A stretch of 64,000 bases of DNA from Bacillus sp. E(2018) (GTDB lineage: Bacteria; Bacillota; Bacilli; Bacillales; Fictibacillaceae). The position numbers and the translations under genes are program-made. Of this stretch, positions 34,967 to 43,883 are shown in pieces (within the stretch, counting starts at the first letter, position 1; each line of letters opens with the position of its first letter). The notes under the pieces were generated by a model. The model searched no databases. It had not been told where the DNA came from and saw only the letters and a program-made list of their open reading frames with translations. Location: positions 124,001-188,000 of the forward strand of contig NZ_SCOL01000003.1 in assembly GCF_005503015.1 (NCBI RefSeq), given 5' to 3'.

Positions 34967-34996
34967 AAACCATCTGGTCATCAGGTGGTTTTTTTA
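34967..34996 (+). terminator. Rho-independent terminator of the ThrE pair
   Basis: AAACCATCTG pairs with CAGGTGGTTT, with one G-U pair, and is followed by a T run. Confidence 0.75.
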
Positions 34997-35176
34997 TGCA
35001 AAGCTTTTCATACTTATATTCTACTATTTTTCTCGGGAATTTCGAGATTCAACTAGGAACTGTACACGACAAAAGATACAAATGTCCATACTGGAAAGAA
35101 TTTTATCTTGTTTTCTTACCATGACTAACTTCATAATAAGGAAAATCGTATACAGTATTGGCGTTTCTAGTCACAA

Positions 35177-35234
35177 TTTGTAATCATATATGATTTATCT
35201 TATAATTACAAATAGAGAAAATTTTCAGTCAAAT
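35177..35234 (+). promoter_or_regulatory. Promoter with inverted repeat and CodY-like box before the alanine symporter
   Basis: TTGTAA (35178-35183) and TATAAT (35201-35206), 17 bases apart, form a strong sigma-A promoter. They are enclosed by perfect arms TTTGTAAT (35177-35184) and ATTACAAA (35205-35212). AATTTTCAGTCAAAT at 35220-35234 matches the CodY consensus with three mismatches and would lie just past the transcription start. Control by nutrient status is inferred. Confidence 0.5.
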
Positions 35235-35250
35235 ACAAGGGGGTAAAGTT

Positions 35251-36729
35251 TTGAACAGCTTTGAAACGTTTGTAGGAGATGCAGTGGCGATTCTTTGGAG
35301 TCAGCCGATGATTTATTTTTGTTTAGGTGTAGGGCTATTATTTTCAATTTTAACGAGATTTTTGCAAGTTCGTCATTTTAAAGAAATGATCAAACTGATG
35401 ATGGAAGGAAAAAGTTCTAAAGCAGGGGTTTCTTCTTTCCAAGCTTTGGCGATTGCTTTATCTGGACGTGTAGGAACAGGTAACATTGCAGGAACGGCAA
35501 CAGCGATCGGCTTTGGTGGCCCTGGTGCGGTTTTCTGGATGTGGATGATTGCGTTTATCGGCGCTTCGAGTGCGTTTGTTGAATCAGCACTTGCGCAAGT
35601 TTATAAAGTAAAACAGGACGGGGAATATCGTGGTGGTCCTGCTTATTATATTGAAAAAGGGATAGGTTGGAAGTGGTACGGAATTATTTTTGCTTTTTCT
35701 GCTTTAGCAGCAATGTCATTACTCATGCCAGGTGTGCAGTCCAACTCCATTGCAGAAGGACTTGATAATGCTTTTAACATCAATCCGTCCATAACGGGTA
35801 TTTTCTTAGTTGTCATTTTAGCCGCTATCATTTTTGGTGGTGTTAAAAGGATTGCCAATGTAGCGCAGTATGTTGTTCCATTTATGGCAATTGGTTATGT
35901 GCTTGTTTCACTTATCATCGTTGCTTTTCATATTCCTCAGATTCCTGAAGTCCTTTCTTTAATTTTCAGAAGCGCGTTCTCTTTTGATTCAGCATTTGGA
36001 GGAATTGTTGGTTCTGCGATCATGTGGGGAGTTAAGCGTGGAATCTATTCGAACGAAGCGGGTCAGGGTACTGGGGCTCACCCAGCTGCGGCTGCGGAAG
36101 TATCGCATCCTGCTAAACAAGGACTTGTACAAGCTTTCTCGGTATATATCGATACATGGCTTGTATGTACGGCAACCGCGTTTATGATTCTTTTTACAGG
36201 CATGTATAATGTTCAAAATGAAGCAGACAAGTCGTTTATCGTTGAGAACATTCCTAACGTAGAAGCAGGTACTGCTTTTACACAAGAGGCTATTGAATCT
36301 GTTCTACCTGGATTCGGTTCAGGTTTTGTAGCAGTTTCCCTATTTTTCTTTGCATTTACTACGATTATGGCGTACTACTATATTGCCGAAACGAATATTG
36401 CATACCTCATGAGAGGGCGTAATAGCAGAATACCGATGTTCTTGCTTAAAATTGTTTTGTTGGGAACGACGTATTATGGAGCGATAAAAACAGCCGATAT
36501 AGCTTGGGCGCTAGGAGATCTTGGACTAGGAATCATGGTTTGGCTGAACTTGATTGCGATACTCATACTAGCAAAGCCAGCTCTTCGTGTGTTAAAAGAT
36601 TACGAGGAGCAAAAGAAAGCTGGGCTTGATCCTGTGTTCGATTCGACCAAACTTGGTATAAAGAATGCTGAGTATTGGGAAGGCGGGTATAAAGAAGCAC
36701 AAGGTAATAATGAAGAGAAAGTATCATAA
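35251..36729 (+). CDS. Alanine/glycine:cation symporter (AGCS family)
   Basis: A 492-residue sodium/alanine symporter with about eleven membrane segments. The AGCS hallmarks are SFQALAIALSGRVGTGNIAGTATAI and GPGAVFWMWMIAFIGASSAFVES, and GVKRGIYSNEAGQGTGAHPAAAAEV carries the second conserved loop. It imports alanine or glycine with Na+ or H+. The start is TTG 35251 behind CAAGGGGG. It stands alone between terminators, with an apparent promoter and possible CodY box upstream. Confidence 0.9.
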   Translation: MNSFETFVGDAVAILWSQPMIYFCLGVGLLFSILTRFLQVRHFKEMIKLMMEGKSSKAGVSSFQALAIALSGRVGTGNIAGTATAIGFGGPGAVFWMWMIAFIGASSAFVESALAQVYKVKQDGEYRGGPAYYIEKGIGWKWYGIIFAFSALAAMSLLMPGVQSNSIAEGLDNAFNINPSITGIFLVVILAAIIFGGVKRIANVAQYVVPFMAIGYVLVSLIIVAFHIPQIPEVLSLIFRSAFSFDSAFGGIVGSAIMWGVKRGIYSNEAGQGTGAHPAAAAEVSHPAKQGLVQAFSVYIDTWLVCTATAFMILFTGMYNVQNEADKSFIVENIPNVEAGTAFTQEAIESVLPGFGSGFVAVSLFFFAFTTIMAYYYIAETNIAYLMRGRNSRIPMFLLKIVLLGTTYYGAIKTADIAWALGDLGLGIMVWLNLIAILILAKPALRVLKDYEEQKKAGLDPVFDSTKLGIKNAEYWEGGYKEAQGNNEEKVS

Positions 36730-36741
36730 TAATTGATTTTG

Positions 36742-36773
36742 AACAGGCTGTTTGTAGCAGCCTGTTTTTTTTA
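36742..36773 (+). terminator. Rho-independent terminator of the symporter gene
   Basis: AACAGGCTG and CAGCCTGTT form a perfect stem around TTTGTAG and are followed by a long T run. Confidence 0.85.
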
Positions 36774-36847
36774 TGTGGTTTAAATAGGGAGCTTTACAGG
36801 AATTCTTATTAAAAAGATGTTTTCGTGTTCATTGATGTTTTTATGAA

Positions 36848-37112
36848 AGTAGTTCATTTCCGTTCCGAGTGCTCGCTTTCCACGGGGCAGGCGGTGAGCC
36901 ACATTTATACGTTTCACTCTTAAGTGTCTCACCTGGCTAGTTACAGTGGCTAGCCCCTCGAGGTCAAAAGTTTAACGGTCAATAAGGCAAAGTGCGCCTT
37001 ACTAGCCCATTCAACTTTTGCTTGTCGGGGCTGAACGAGCCACTTCCACTTTGAAGACTGCCCGCCTGTCCCGCAGGAGTCTCGCACCTTCCACTCCAAT
37101 AAACTTCAAGGG
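36848..37112. repeat. Structured intergenic repeat element with nested inverted repeats
   Basis: About 265 bp, GC-richer than its surroundings. The outer arms GGGGCAGGCGG (36884-36894) and CCGCCTGTCCC (37062-37072) pair. Further stems are GGTGAG/CTCACC (36893-36898, 36928-36933), AGCCCC/GGGGCT (36952, 37027), CAAAAGTT/AACTTTTG (36965, 37013) and AAGGC/GCCTT (36984, 36996). The flanks TCCGTTCCGAGTGCTCGCTTTCC and GGAGTCTCGCACCTTCC resemble a repeat I recall as scattered through Bacillaceae genomes. It has no coding content. Confidence 0.7.
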
Positions 37113-37360
37113 AGTCAATGAGCTGAAGGAAAAATCTTTTATAAAAGTACGTAACAAGTCTTTACTTATTCTTTGTTGCCTTTGAAAGTAAGTGATTTCC
37201 ATGTTTCGTTACACTTTCTTCCAAGGAGAGTCATTCAAGGCCGACACCAAATTAGCTGTTGTATGGGTACGTAATCTAAGCTAATAACGTAGTCATAAAC
37301 AATAAGATTAACGAGTTATTATGAATGAAAAAAATACAAAACAAGAGTGGAGGCAGACCT

Positions 37361-38359
37361 TTGATTGAACTACTTAAAAAAGGAAATAAATCGTCCGGCA
37401 TTGCCGCATTAGGAAACACAGTACTTGCTATTGCTAAAGGAATTGCTGCTGCAGTCAGCGGAAGTGGTGCTATGTTTGCGACAACTCTGCATTCAGCTGC
37501 AGATGCACTAAACCAGGCTTTTGTATTTTTCGGAAGTGCTCTTTCTGAGAAAGAACCGACTAAACGATTTCCGGCAGGATTTGGCCGCGTTGTGAATTTG
37601 TTTGTTCTAGTAGCTGTAATCGTAGTTTCTATCATGGCTTATGAAACGATATTAAAAGGGTGGAAACTTATACAAGATCCACAATCTTCAACGAATCTTT
37701 TATTAAATATATCAATTATGATACTAGCGATCTTAGTTGATGGCTTCATCCTCATTAAAGCGATGAAGGAGATTGTCCACGAGACAAGAAGTGATGCAAA
37801 AGGATTCGGGATCGTAAAGGAGTCTTTTAAGAATGTTGCTTTAGCTGCACCACCAACACGCCTAGTCTTTTACGAAGACTTAATCGCGACTTCTGGGGCT
37901 TTGTTAGCCCTGATATCTATTGTATTAGCCGACCTAACCGGAGCGTATATATTAGATGGTATCGGTACGTTATTGATCGGAATTCTTCTGGTCGTTGTAG
38001 CATTTAAGTTAGGAATTGAAAACACGCGAGGACTGATTGGAGTGGCAGCACCAAAAGTAGTTGAAGACCGTATTGCGAATACAATTCTTTCAGACCAGGA
38101 TGTCGTGGATATTAAAGAACTTCGAATTTTGCAAGAAGGCAGAAGGTATCATGTAGAAAGTTATATTGAACTTAAAGAAGGATTTACACTGGCTGATGCT
38201 GATGATATTAAATATCGTGTGAGGGATAAGCTTTTAGAAGATACCGACATTGGCGATGTTACGATGGGGATTTTAGAAACTGACCATGTAAAAACGTGGC
38301 CAAAGAAAGCAGAAATTGAAGTGAACGGAAAAGAAGATAAGTCAGAGAAGACCCGCTGA
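37361..38359 (+). CDS. Cation diffusion facilitator family metal exporter
   Basis: A 332-residue CDF protein with about six membrane segments and a cytoplasmic C-terminal domain. The segment 2 metal site is ATTLHSAADALNQ (HxxxD), and the segment 5 partner is FYEDLIATSG. The Glu/Asp form resembles the SLC30A9-like branch rather than the typical zinc/cadmium exporters. It would export a divalent metal against H+. The upstream ATG 37325 has no binding site, whereas TTG 37361 lies seven bases after GAGTGGAGG and is preferred. The metal is not predictable. Confidence 0.8.
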   Translation: MIELLKKGNKSSGIAALGNTVLAIAKGIAAAVSGSGAMFATTLHSAADALNQAFVFFGSALSEKEPTKRFPAGFGRVVNLFVLVAVIVVSIMAYETILKGWKLIQDPQSSTNLLLNISIMILAILVDGFILIKAMKEIVHETRSDAKGFGIVKESFKNVALAAPPTRLVFYEDLIATSGALLALISIVLADLTGAYILDGIGTLLIGILLVVVAFKLGIENTRGLIGVAAPKVVEDRIANTILSDQDVVDIKELRILQEGRRYHVESYIELKEGFTLADADDIKYRVRDKLLEDTDIGDVTMGILETDHVKTWPKKAEIEVNGKEDKSEKTR

Positions 38360-38384
38360 TCAATTAGGCGGGTTTTCTTTTTAC
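38346..38384 (+). terminator. Rho-independent terminator of the CDF gene
   Basis: AAGACCCGC pairs with GCGGGTTTTCTT and is followed by further T. It begins at the last codons of the gene. Confidence 0.75.
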
Positions 38385-38492
38385 TAAAAATAGGATAAGA
38401 AGTCGAAATAGTTAAATATTTTTAAGAAAAAGGATAAAATACTAATAGATGGTTAAGTTTGTTAAACATCGGTGACGTTCGGGGGATAAATT

Positions 38493-40250
38493 ATGTGGAA
38501 AGTATTTTCGTATTTAAAAGCATACCGTGTCGCAATCGGAGTTGCTTTATTTTTAACGTTAACTGAACTTGGAGTTGAACTTCTGCAACCATTGATCATG
38601 GCTAAGATTATAGATGACGGTATATTGAAAAGCGACTTAAGTGTTGTAAAGTACTGGGGAGCTGTCATGTTTGGGCTAGCTCTCGTCGCATTTGCTGCAG
38701 GTATTGCGAATTCATTTTTCTCGGCACATGTTAGTCAGAACTATGGTTTTGATATTAGACGGCGTGTATTTGAGAAGGTACAGTCTTTTTCATTTGTAAA
38801 TTTCAATAAGTTTCCGGCTTCTTCATTAATAACACGAATGACGAATGATGTAACGCAACTTCAGAATACGGTATTTATGAGTTTGAGGATCATGCTTCGA
38901 GCACCACTATTACTAGCCGGTGGTGTGATCATGTCTTTAATCGTGAACTGGAAACTGGCTTTAGTGCTAGTCGTGATATTACCGTTCTTGTTATTTTTCT
39001 TAAAATGGGTTCTCCAAACGGCTGGCAGTATGTTTAGAGATGTGCAGGATAAGCTGGATGGTGTGAATCGTGTGATGCGTGAAAATCTAATGGGAATGCG
39101 ACTGATTAAAGCGTTCTTACGCAGAGATTTTGAGAAGAATCGCTTTGAACAAGCGAGCGGCGAGTTGAAGGAAAAAACAGTCTCTTCTCTTCGTTTGATC
39201 GAAGTATCAATTCCTGTCTTATTGTTTGTCATGAATGTAGCAATTCTGTTCATCCTTTGGTTCGGAAGCAGACAGGTGAGTATGGAATCTATTGAGGTAG
39301 GAGAAGTGGTAGCGATCGTAAACTATTCATTCCGTATTTCCTCTGTTCTTACGATTATCTCCTTTATCATTATGGCTTTCTCTCGTGCAAAAGCATCTGC
39401 ACAGCGAATAGGAGAAGTACTTGATACAGAGATAGATTTAAGTGAATCTGAAGATACTGATCAGTCATTGACAGTTGGACGAGGAGCAGTAGAATTTAGG
39501 AATGTCTCCTTTCAATATCCAGAAAGTGATGTTCCGGTTCTCAGAAATCTTTCTTTTTCTGTACAACCAGGCGAGACATTAGCGATTCTTGGTTCAACAG
39601 GTTCTGGTAAGACCTCGCTCTTTCAACTCGTACCTAGACTATATGATGTAACAGAAGGTGAAGTACTTGTTGATGGGAAAAATGTAATGAACTATCCAAT
39701 TGAAACTCTTCGAAAAGGGATTGGTGTGGTTCCTCAAGAAGCCGTTCTTTTTACCGGATCAATCTCAGAGAATATAGGCTGGGGTAAAGAGGGAGCCACT
39801 ACTGATGAGATCATATCTGCAGCTGTTGATGCACAAATTCATGAGACTGTGGAAAAATTACCGAACCAATATGATACCCGAGTGGGTCAGCGGGGTGTCA
39901 ACCTCTCTGGAGGACAGAAGCAGCGTTTGTCTATTGCAAGAGCACTCGTTCGTAAACCAAGAATACTCATGCTCGATGATAGTACGAGTGCATTGGATTT
40001 AAAAACAGAAGCAAAGTTATTAAAAGCGTTAAGGACGTATTCTTGCACAACGTTTATTATTACGCAAAAAATCAGTACTGCGATGGAAGCAGATCATATA
40101 TTACTTTTAGACGATGGAGCTGTTGAGGCGTGGGGTACACACGAAGAACTGTTGAATACCTCACCTTTATATGTAAAGATCGTTCAATCACAGTTCGGGG
40201 AGGAGGACTTTCAGCATGTCAAAGGATTCAAACAGACCTCATCCACATAA
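38493..40250 (+). CDS. yfiB: Heterodimeric ABC exporter subunit, YfiB-like
   Basis: A 585-residue half-transporter: six membrane segments (about 1-310), then an ATPase domain. Walker A is GSTGSGKTS (about 368-376) and the signature LSGGQKQRLSIARAL is intact. The Walker B region reads ILMLDDSTSALD, with Asp in place of the catalytic Glu, and the switch region reads FIITQKIS, with Gln replacing the histidine. This is the degenerate-site subunit of a heterodimeric exporter such as YfiBC or BmrCD. Its end overlaps the partner gene by 35 bases. The likely role is multidrug or lipid export. Confidence 0.85.
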   Translation: MWKVFSYLKAYRVAIGVALFLTLTELGVELLQPLIMAKIIDDGILKSDLSVVKYWGAVMFGLALVAFAAGIANSFFSAHVSQNYGFDIRRRVFEKVQSFSFVNFNKFPASSLITRMTNDVTQLQNTVFMSLRIMLRAPLLLAGGVIMSLIVNWKLALVLVVILPFLLFFLKWVLQTAGSMFRDVQDKLDGVNRVMRENLMGMRLIKAFLRRDFEKNRFEQASGELKEKTVSSLRLIEVSIPVLLFVMNVAILFILWFGSRQVSMESIEVGEVVAIVNYSFRISSVLTIISFIIMAFSRAKASAQRIGEVLDTEIDLSESEDTDQSLTVGRGAVEFRNVSFQYPESDVPVLRNLSFSVQPGETLAILGSTGSGKTSLFQLVPRLYDVTEGEVLVDGKNVMNYPIETLRKGIGVVPQEAVLFTGSISENIGWGKEGATTDEIISAAVDAQIHETVEKLPNQYDTRVGQRGVNLSGGQKQRLSIARALVRKPRILMLDDSTSALDLKTEAKLLKALRTYSCTTFIITQKISTAMEADHILLLDDGAVEAWGTHEELLNTSPLYVKIVQSQFGEEDFQHVKGFKQTSST

Positions 40251-42015
40251 CCATTTATTCGGGAAAAAAGTAAAACCAAAAAATTGGGCTAGTACCATTA
40301 AACGAATCGGAAGCTACTTTTCTGATCAAAAAATACTTCTTAGTCTAGTATTGCTCATGGTCATCATAAGCTCAGCATTAAGTTTGCTTGGTCCTTTTTT
40401 AATCGGTATGGCTATAGATTCGTATATTGTGAAAGAAAATATAGAAGGGCTAAACAAACTTTTATTCGGTCTTATCTTTGTTTTTGTAGGTCAATCACTT
40501 TCTACTTGGCTGCAAAACTATTGGATGATCGGAATCGCACAAGATACCGTGCTAAAAATGAGAAACGATCTGTTTAACCAGTTTCATCGATTATCCATTT
40601 CCTTTTTTGATAAACGGCAACATGGGGAACTGATGAGCCGTGTGACGAATGATATAGAAAACGTCAGTTCCACGTTGAACAGTTCGTTTATTCAAGTGTT
40701 CTCAAGCATACTCACCCTCGTTGGAACAGTGGGGGTCATGATCTATTTAAGTCCGATACTGACGTTGATCTCTTTATCAATCGTGCCACTAATGTTCTTT
40801 GGGTTAAAGTGGATTACGAAAAGAACAGGTGCGCGGTTTAAAGAGCAGCAAAGAAACCTGGGTGAGATCAACGGATATATCGAAGAGATCACTTCTGGTC
40901 AGCGCATCGTAAAATCGTTTTCGCAGGAAAAGAGAGTAATGGAAGAATTTATGGCTAAGAATGAGCGGTTGAGAGAGTCTGGTTATTGGGCGCAGACCTT
41001 CTCGGGCTTTATACCGAAATTGATGAACGTGCTCAACAATGGAAGCTTTGCATTAATAGCAGGAATCGGTGGTGTGCTAGCTCTACAGGGAAAAGTATCA
41101 ATAGGTGTGATCGTTATATTCGTTGAGTATTCTAGACAATTCACGAGACCACTCAATGATTTAGCCAACCAATTTAATACGTTACTTTCTGCCGTTGCTG
41201 GGGCAGAGAGAGTCTTTGAAATCCTTGATGAATCACAAGAAGAGATGGACGAAACAGGTGCTAATGAACTGGCTGCTGTAAAAGGTAATGTAGTGTTCCA
41301 AGATGTTTCTTTCTCTTATGAAAAGGATGAGAAAACCGTTAGCGGTTTAAACTTTTCTGTAAAAGAAGGAGAGACGGTAGCGTTAGTAGGACCGACTGGT
41401 GCAGGAAAAACAACGATTGTGAATCTGCTTTCAAGATTTTACGAGAGTGATAGTGGCCAGATTTTAATCGATGGACATGATATTAAAAAAGTGAAAAGAA
41501 GCTCGCTCCGTAGTCACATGGGGTTTGTACTTCAAGATTCGTTTTTGTTTGAAGGAACCATCCTTGAAAATATTCGGTATGGACGTTTAAATGCGACGGA
41601 TGAAGAAGTAATGAATGCTGCAAAATTAGCGAACGCTCATTCTTTCGTTCAGAAGCTGCCTAAAGGTTATAAAACGATACTTAACCAAGAGGGAAGCGGC
41701 ATCAGTCAGGGACAGAAACAGCTTCTATCTATCGCAAGAGCAATCTTAGCTGATCCCTCTCTACTAATTCTAGATGAAGCAACAAGTTCCATCGATACGA
41801 TTACCGAGATGAAGATACAAGAAGCTCTGCAGCGTCTTATGCAGGGAAGAACGAGTTTTGTAATTGCCCATCGATTAAACACGATTCAACAGGCTGATCA
41901 AATTTTAGTCCTTCACGATGGTGGTATCCTTGAAAAAGGGACACATGATGAATTACTCAAGAACAAGAAATTCTATCATTCTCTCTATCATAGTCAGTTA
42001 AAGCAAGATGCTTAA
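40216..42015 (+). CDS. yfiC: Heterodimeric ABC exporter subunit, YfiC-like
   Basis: A 599-residue half-transporter with six membrane segments (about 35-325) and an ATPase domain. It has Walker A GPTGAGKTT (about 393-401), canonical Walker B LLILDEATSSID and switch FVIAHRL. Its signature is ISQGQKQLLSIARAI, deviating from LSGGQ. Its Walker motifs therefore pair with the intact LSGGQ of the YfiB-like subunit to form one working site, while the second composite site is degenerate. The 35-base overlap with the preceding gene points to coupled translation. Confidence 0.85.
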   Translation: MSKDSNRPHPHNHLFGKKVKPKNWASTIKRIGSYFSDQKILLSLVLLMVIISSALSLLGPFLIGMAIDSYIVKENIEGLNKLLFGLIFVFVGQSLSTWLQNYWMIGIAQDTVLKMRNDLFNQFHRLSISFFDKRQHGELMSRVTNDIENVSSTLNSSFIQVFSSILTLVGTVGVMIYLSPILTLISLSIVPLMFFGLKWITKRTGARFKEQQRNLGEINGYIEEITSGQRIVKSFSQEKRVMEEFMAKNERLRESGYWAQTFSGFIPKLMNVLNNGSFALIAGIGGVLALQGKVSIGVIVIFVEYSRQFTRPLNDLANQFNTLLSAVAGAERVFEILDESQEEMDETGANELAAVKGNVVFQDVSFSYEKDEKTVSGLNFSVKEGETVALVGPTGAGKTTIVNLLSRFYESDSGQILIDGHDIKKVKRSSLRSHMGFVLQDSFLFEGTILENIRYGRLNATDEEVMNAAKLANAHSFVQKLPKGYKTILNQEGSGISQGQKQLLSIARAILADPSLLILDEATSSIDTITEMKIQEALQRLMQGRTSFVIAHRLNTIQQADQILVLHDGGILEKGTHDELLKNKKFYHSLYHSQLKQDA

Positions 42016-42055
42016 TCAAAGTATAAGGTTCGGAAATGAGGCTTTAGTCATAATA

Positions 42056-42089
42056 AAAGGGCGGTTCTTGAAGGAATTGCCCTTTTTTT
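42056..42089 (+). terminator. Rho-independent terminator of the ABC exporter pair
   Basis: AAGGGC and TTCTT pair with AGGAA and GCCCTT, followed by a T run. Confidence 0.75.
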
Positions 42090-42133
42090 GTCGTATTGAT
42101 AGAACATAAGACACTCGGACTAAGGAGTATAGA

Positions 42134-43402
42134 ATGATTGTTGAGAAGCTGCTTTTACATGTTTTAATTGTTCTAGCACCCGTATTGAGCTATAGCTTTT
42201 TGTTCGAACATCGAAAAATAGGCAGATCACCATATTTCTTAGGCTTATTATATGGATCTGCTGCATCGCTCTGCATGTATTTTGCCTATTACGATTCATC
42301 ACTGTACTGGGATTTAAGGTATGTTCCGGTCGTCTTGTCTATTTTTTATGGTGGTCCGATCTCTGGAATCATAACGATTGCTGCTCTTATGCTGACTAGA
42401 ACAGCTATGGGTGGCGAAACCCTGTTCTTAGCGTATATCGTAGCAGTAATTTCATGTGCAGTCCCTTTTTTTATCTATAAATACTTCTGGAAATCCAATC
42501 CGAAAAAAAGGATTCAACTTTCAATTATCATAGGGTCTTGGCCCGCGCTTGTTCAGTTAATCATCCTATTAATCTATCTGTATTTTAATCAGGATTTTTT
42601 AGTTTTTGATCAGAAACTATTTCTATACATAGGCGTGTTTGGAACCATTCAAATCTTGGCTGTTGTTTTCGCAGCTGTCTTAAATGAATCTGTCATTGAA
42701 AGAAACTTGATGAAGGATGAGATCCGGCGTTCTGAGAAGCAGCATACGCTCGGAGAACTTGCAGCATCTATCGCACATGAAGTTCGTAATCCTCTAACCG
42801 TTGTAAAAGGATTTCTTCAGTTGATGGAGGGGGAAGACGAGCGGCACAAGCACTACTATCCACTTATCCTAAGCGAATTAGGCAGAGCTGAAAACATTAT
42901 CAGCGATTACTTGAATTTTGCTAAACCTGAATTTAAAAAGATTGAAACATTTCCTCTTCCCTTATTAGTCATGGAATTAAGTATTCTATTAAATCCTTAT
43001 GCTTTAAAAGAAGGAATTTCGCTCACACACACAATTGAATCAGATGCTGTTCTAACAACGGACCGCAATCAGTTAAAACAAGCACTTATAAATATTTTGA
43101 AAAATGCAGTAGAGGCAACGCCAAAAGAAGGGCGTGTGAGTATTAAACTAATGGAAGAGGATGAGACTGTAAAGATTATTGTGAGAGATACGGGTAAAGG
43201 AATGACAAAAGAACAGCTTGCACGTGTGGGTTCTCTATTCTTTTCTACAAAAGAGCAAGGTACAGGTTTAGGAACGATGGTTTCCACGCGTATTATTGAA
43301 TCAATGGGAGGAAAAGTGGATTATACGAGTAAGATAGGTAAAGGTACGAAAGTCAGTGTAACGCTGCCTCTCACTCACCTTCTTAGTAGAGAACCGGTTT
43401 AA
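42134..43402 (+). CDS. Sensor histidine kinase with LytS-type membrane domain, KinB-like
   Basis: A 422-residue kinase with a multi-span N-terminal domain (about six segments, residues 8-190; 5TMR/LytS type). The H-box ELAASIAHEVRNPLTVVKGF has the phospho-accepting His at about 217. The ATP-binding domain has N-box ILKNAVEATPKEG, G1 DTGKGM and G2 GTGLGTMVS. The H-box and length resemble the B. subtilis sporulation kinase KinB. No response regulator is adjacent, as expected for phosphorelay kinases. The signal is unknown. It starts at ATG 42134 behind TAAGGAG. Confidence 0.85.
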   Translation: MIVEKLLLHVLIVLAPVLSYSFLFEHRKIGRSPYFLGLLYGSAASLCMYFAYYDSSLYWDLRYVPVVLSIFYGGPISGIITIAALMLTRTAMGGETLFLAYIVAVISCAVPFFIYKYFWKSNPKKRIQLSIIIGSWPALVQLIILLIYLYFNQDFLVFDQKLFLYIGVFGTIQILAVVFAAVLNESVIERNLMKDEIRRSEKQHTLGELAASIAHEVRNPLTVVKGFLQLMEGEDERHKHYYPLILSELGRAENIISDYLNFAKPEFKKIETFPLPLLVMELSILLNPYALKEGISLTHTIESDAVLTTDRNQLKQALINILKNAVEATPKEGRVSIKLMEEDETVKIIVRDTGKGMTKEQLARVGSLFFSTKEQGTGLGTMVSTRIIESMGGKVDYTSKIGKGTKVSVTLPLTHLLSREPV

Positions 43403-43445
43403 AAACCGTAAAAAGGGGGAAAATGCTGAGAAGAGGTGAAGCAGC

Positions 43446-43604
43446 ATGGAGGAACTCTTTAAGTTTTTTGGAGGCTTTTTGAATGTCAGCTTATTATTAG
43501 TTGTCATTATTGTCATATTAATCGTGCGCCAAGCTAGAAAGAAAAAGCCAAAAAATGAAGAAGAAGACTATCTTAATCACAAAGAAAAACATTCAAAAGA
43601 ATGA
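43446..43604 (+). CDS. Small single-span membrane protein, 52 residues
   Basis: ATG 43446 lies seven bases after AGAGGTGA. The product starts with an amphipathic stretch (MEELFKFFGGFLNV), has one hydrophobic segment (SLLLVVIIVILIV) and ends in a basic, then acidic tail (RQARKKKPKNEEEDY). It begins 44 bases after the kinase gene and ends at a terminator, so it is probably co-transcribed with it. No family was recognised. Confidence 0.6.
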   Translation: MEELFKFFGGFLNVSLLLVVIIVILIVRQARKKKPKNEEEDYLNHKEKHSKE

Positions 43605-43612
43605 TGTTAAGG

Positions 43613-43640
43613 AAGCCTGTAGAACCTACAGGCTTTTTTG
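43613..43640 (+). terminator. Rho-independent terminator
   Basis: AAGCCTGTAG and CTACAGGCTT form a perfect 10-bp stem with a three-base loop, followed by a T run. Confidence 0.85.
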
Positions 43641-43746
43641 GTAATTTGTCGTAATTTATGTTTTATGTTTAAAGTTTATTTTATTTAAACGTTTGAGAAG
43701 GTTTTCTATTTTTTTCGTCGAAGTTACATACATACCATATGTGAAG

Positions 43747-43787
43747 AAGCACACATCAATGAACTGATTTTTGAGTGTGCTTTTTTA
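43747..43787 (+). terminator. Second terminator-like hairpin before the carotenoid genes
   Basis: AAGCACAC pairs with GTGTGCTT around a 20-base loop, followed by six T. It lies after the previous terminator and before the carotenoid promoter, so the transcript it would end is not obvious. Confidence 0.55.
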
Positions 43788-43799
43788 TATCTTTTAAAT

Positions 43800-43860
43800 T
43801 TGCCAATTCTAGAACACACATCGTATAATTTTTGTATAATATTTTGTATATAGTTTGTAA
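43800..43860 (+). promoter_or_regulatory. Promoter of the first carotenoid unit with TTGTATA motifs
   Basis: TTGCCA (43800-43805) and TATAAT (43824-43829) are 18 bases apart. Downstream, TTTGTATAAT (43831-43840) and TTGTATATAGTTTGTAA (43844-43860) resemble the dyad TTGTATAGTTTATGTACAA at 53456-53474, upstream of the minus-strand carotenoid unit. A shared regulator is possible. Confidence 0.5.
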
Positions 43861-43883
43861 AAGTAGAAGGAAGGTATGCATGT

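Noticed and set aside
37011..37202. Minus-strand frame of 63 codons in the gap before the CDF gene
   Set aside because: It runs through the structured repeat element, has no ribosome binding site and shows no protein-like composition.
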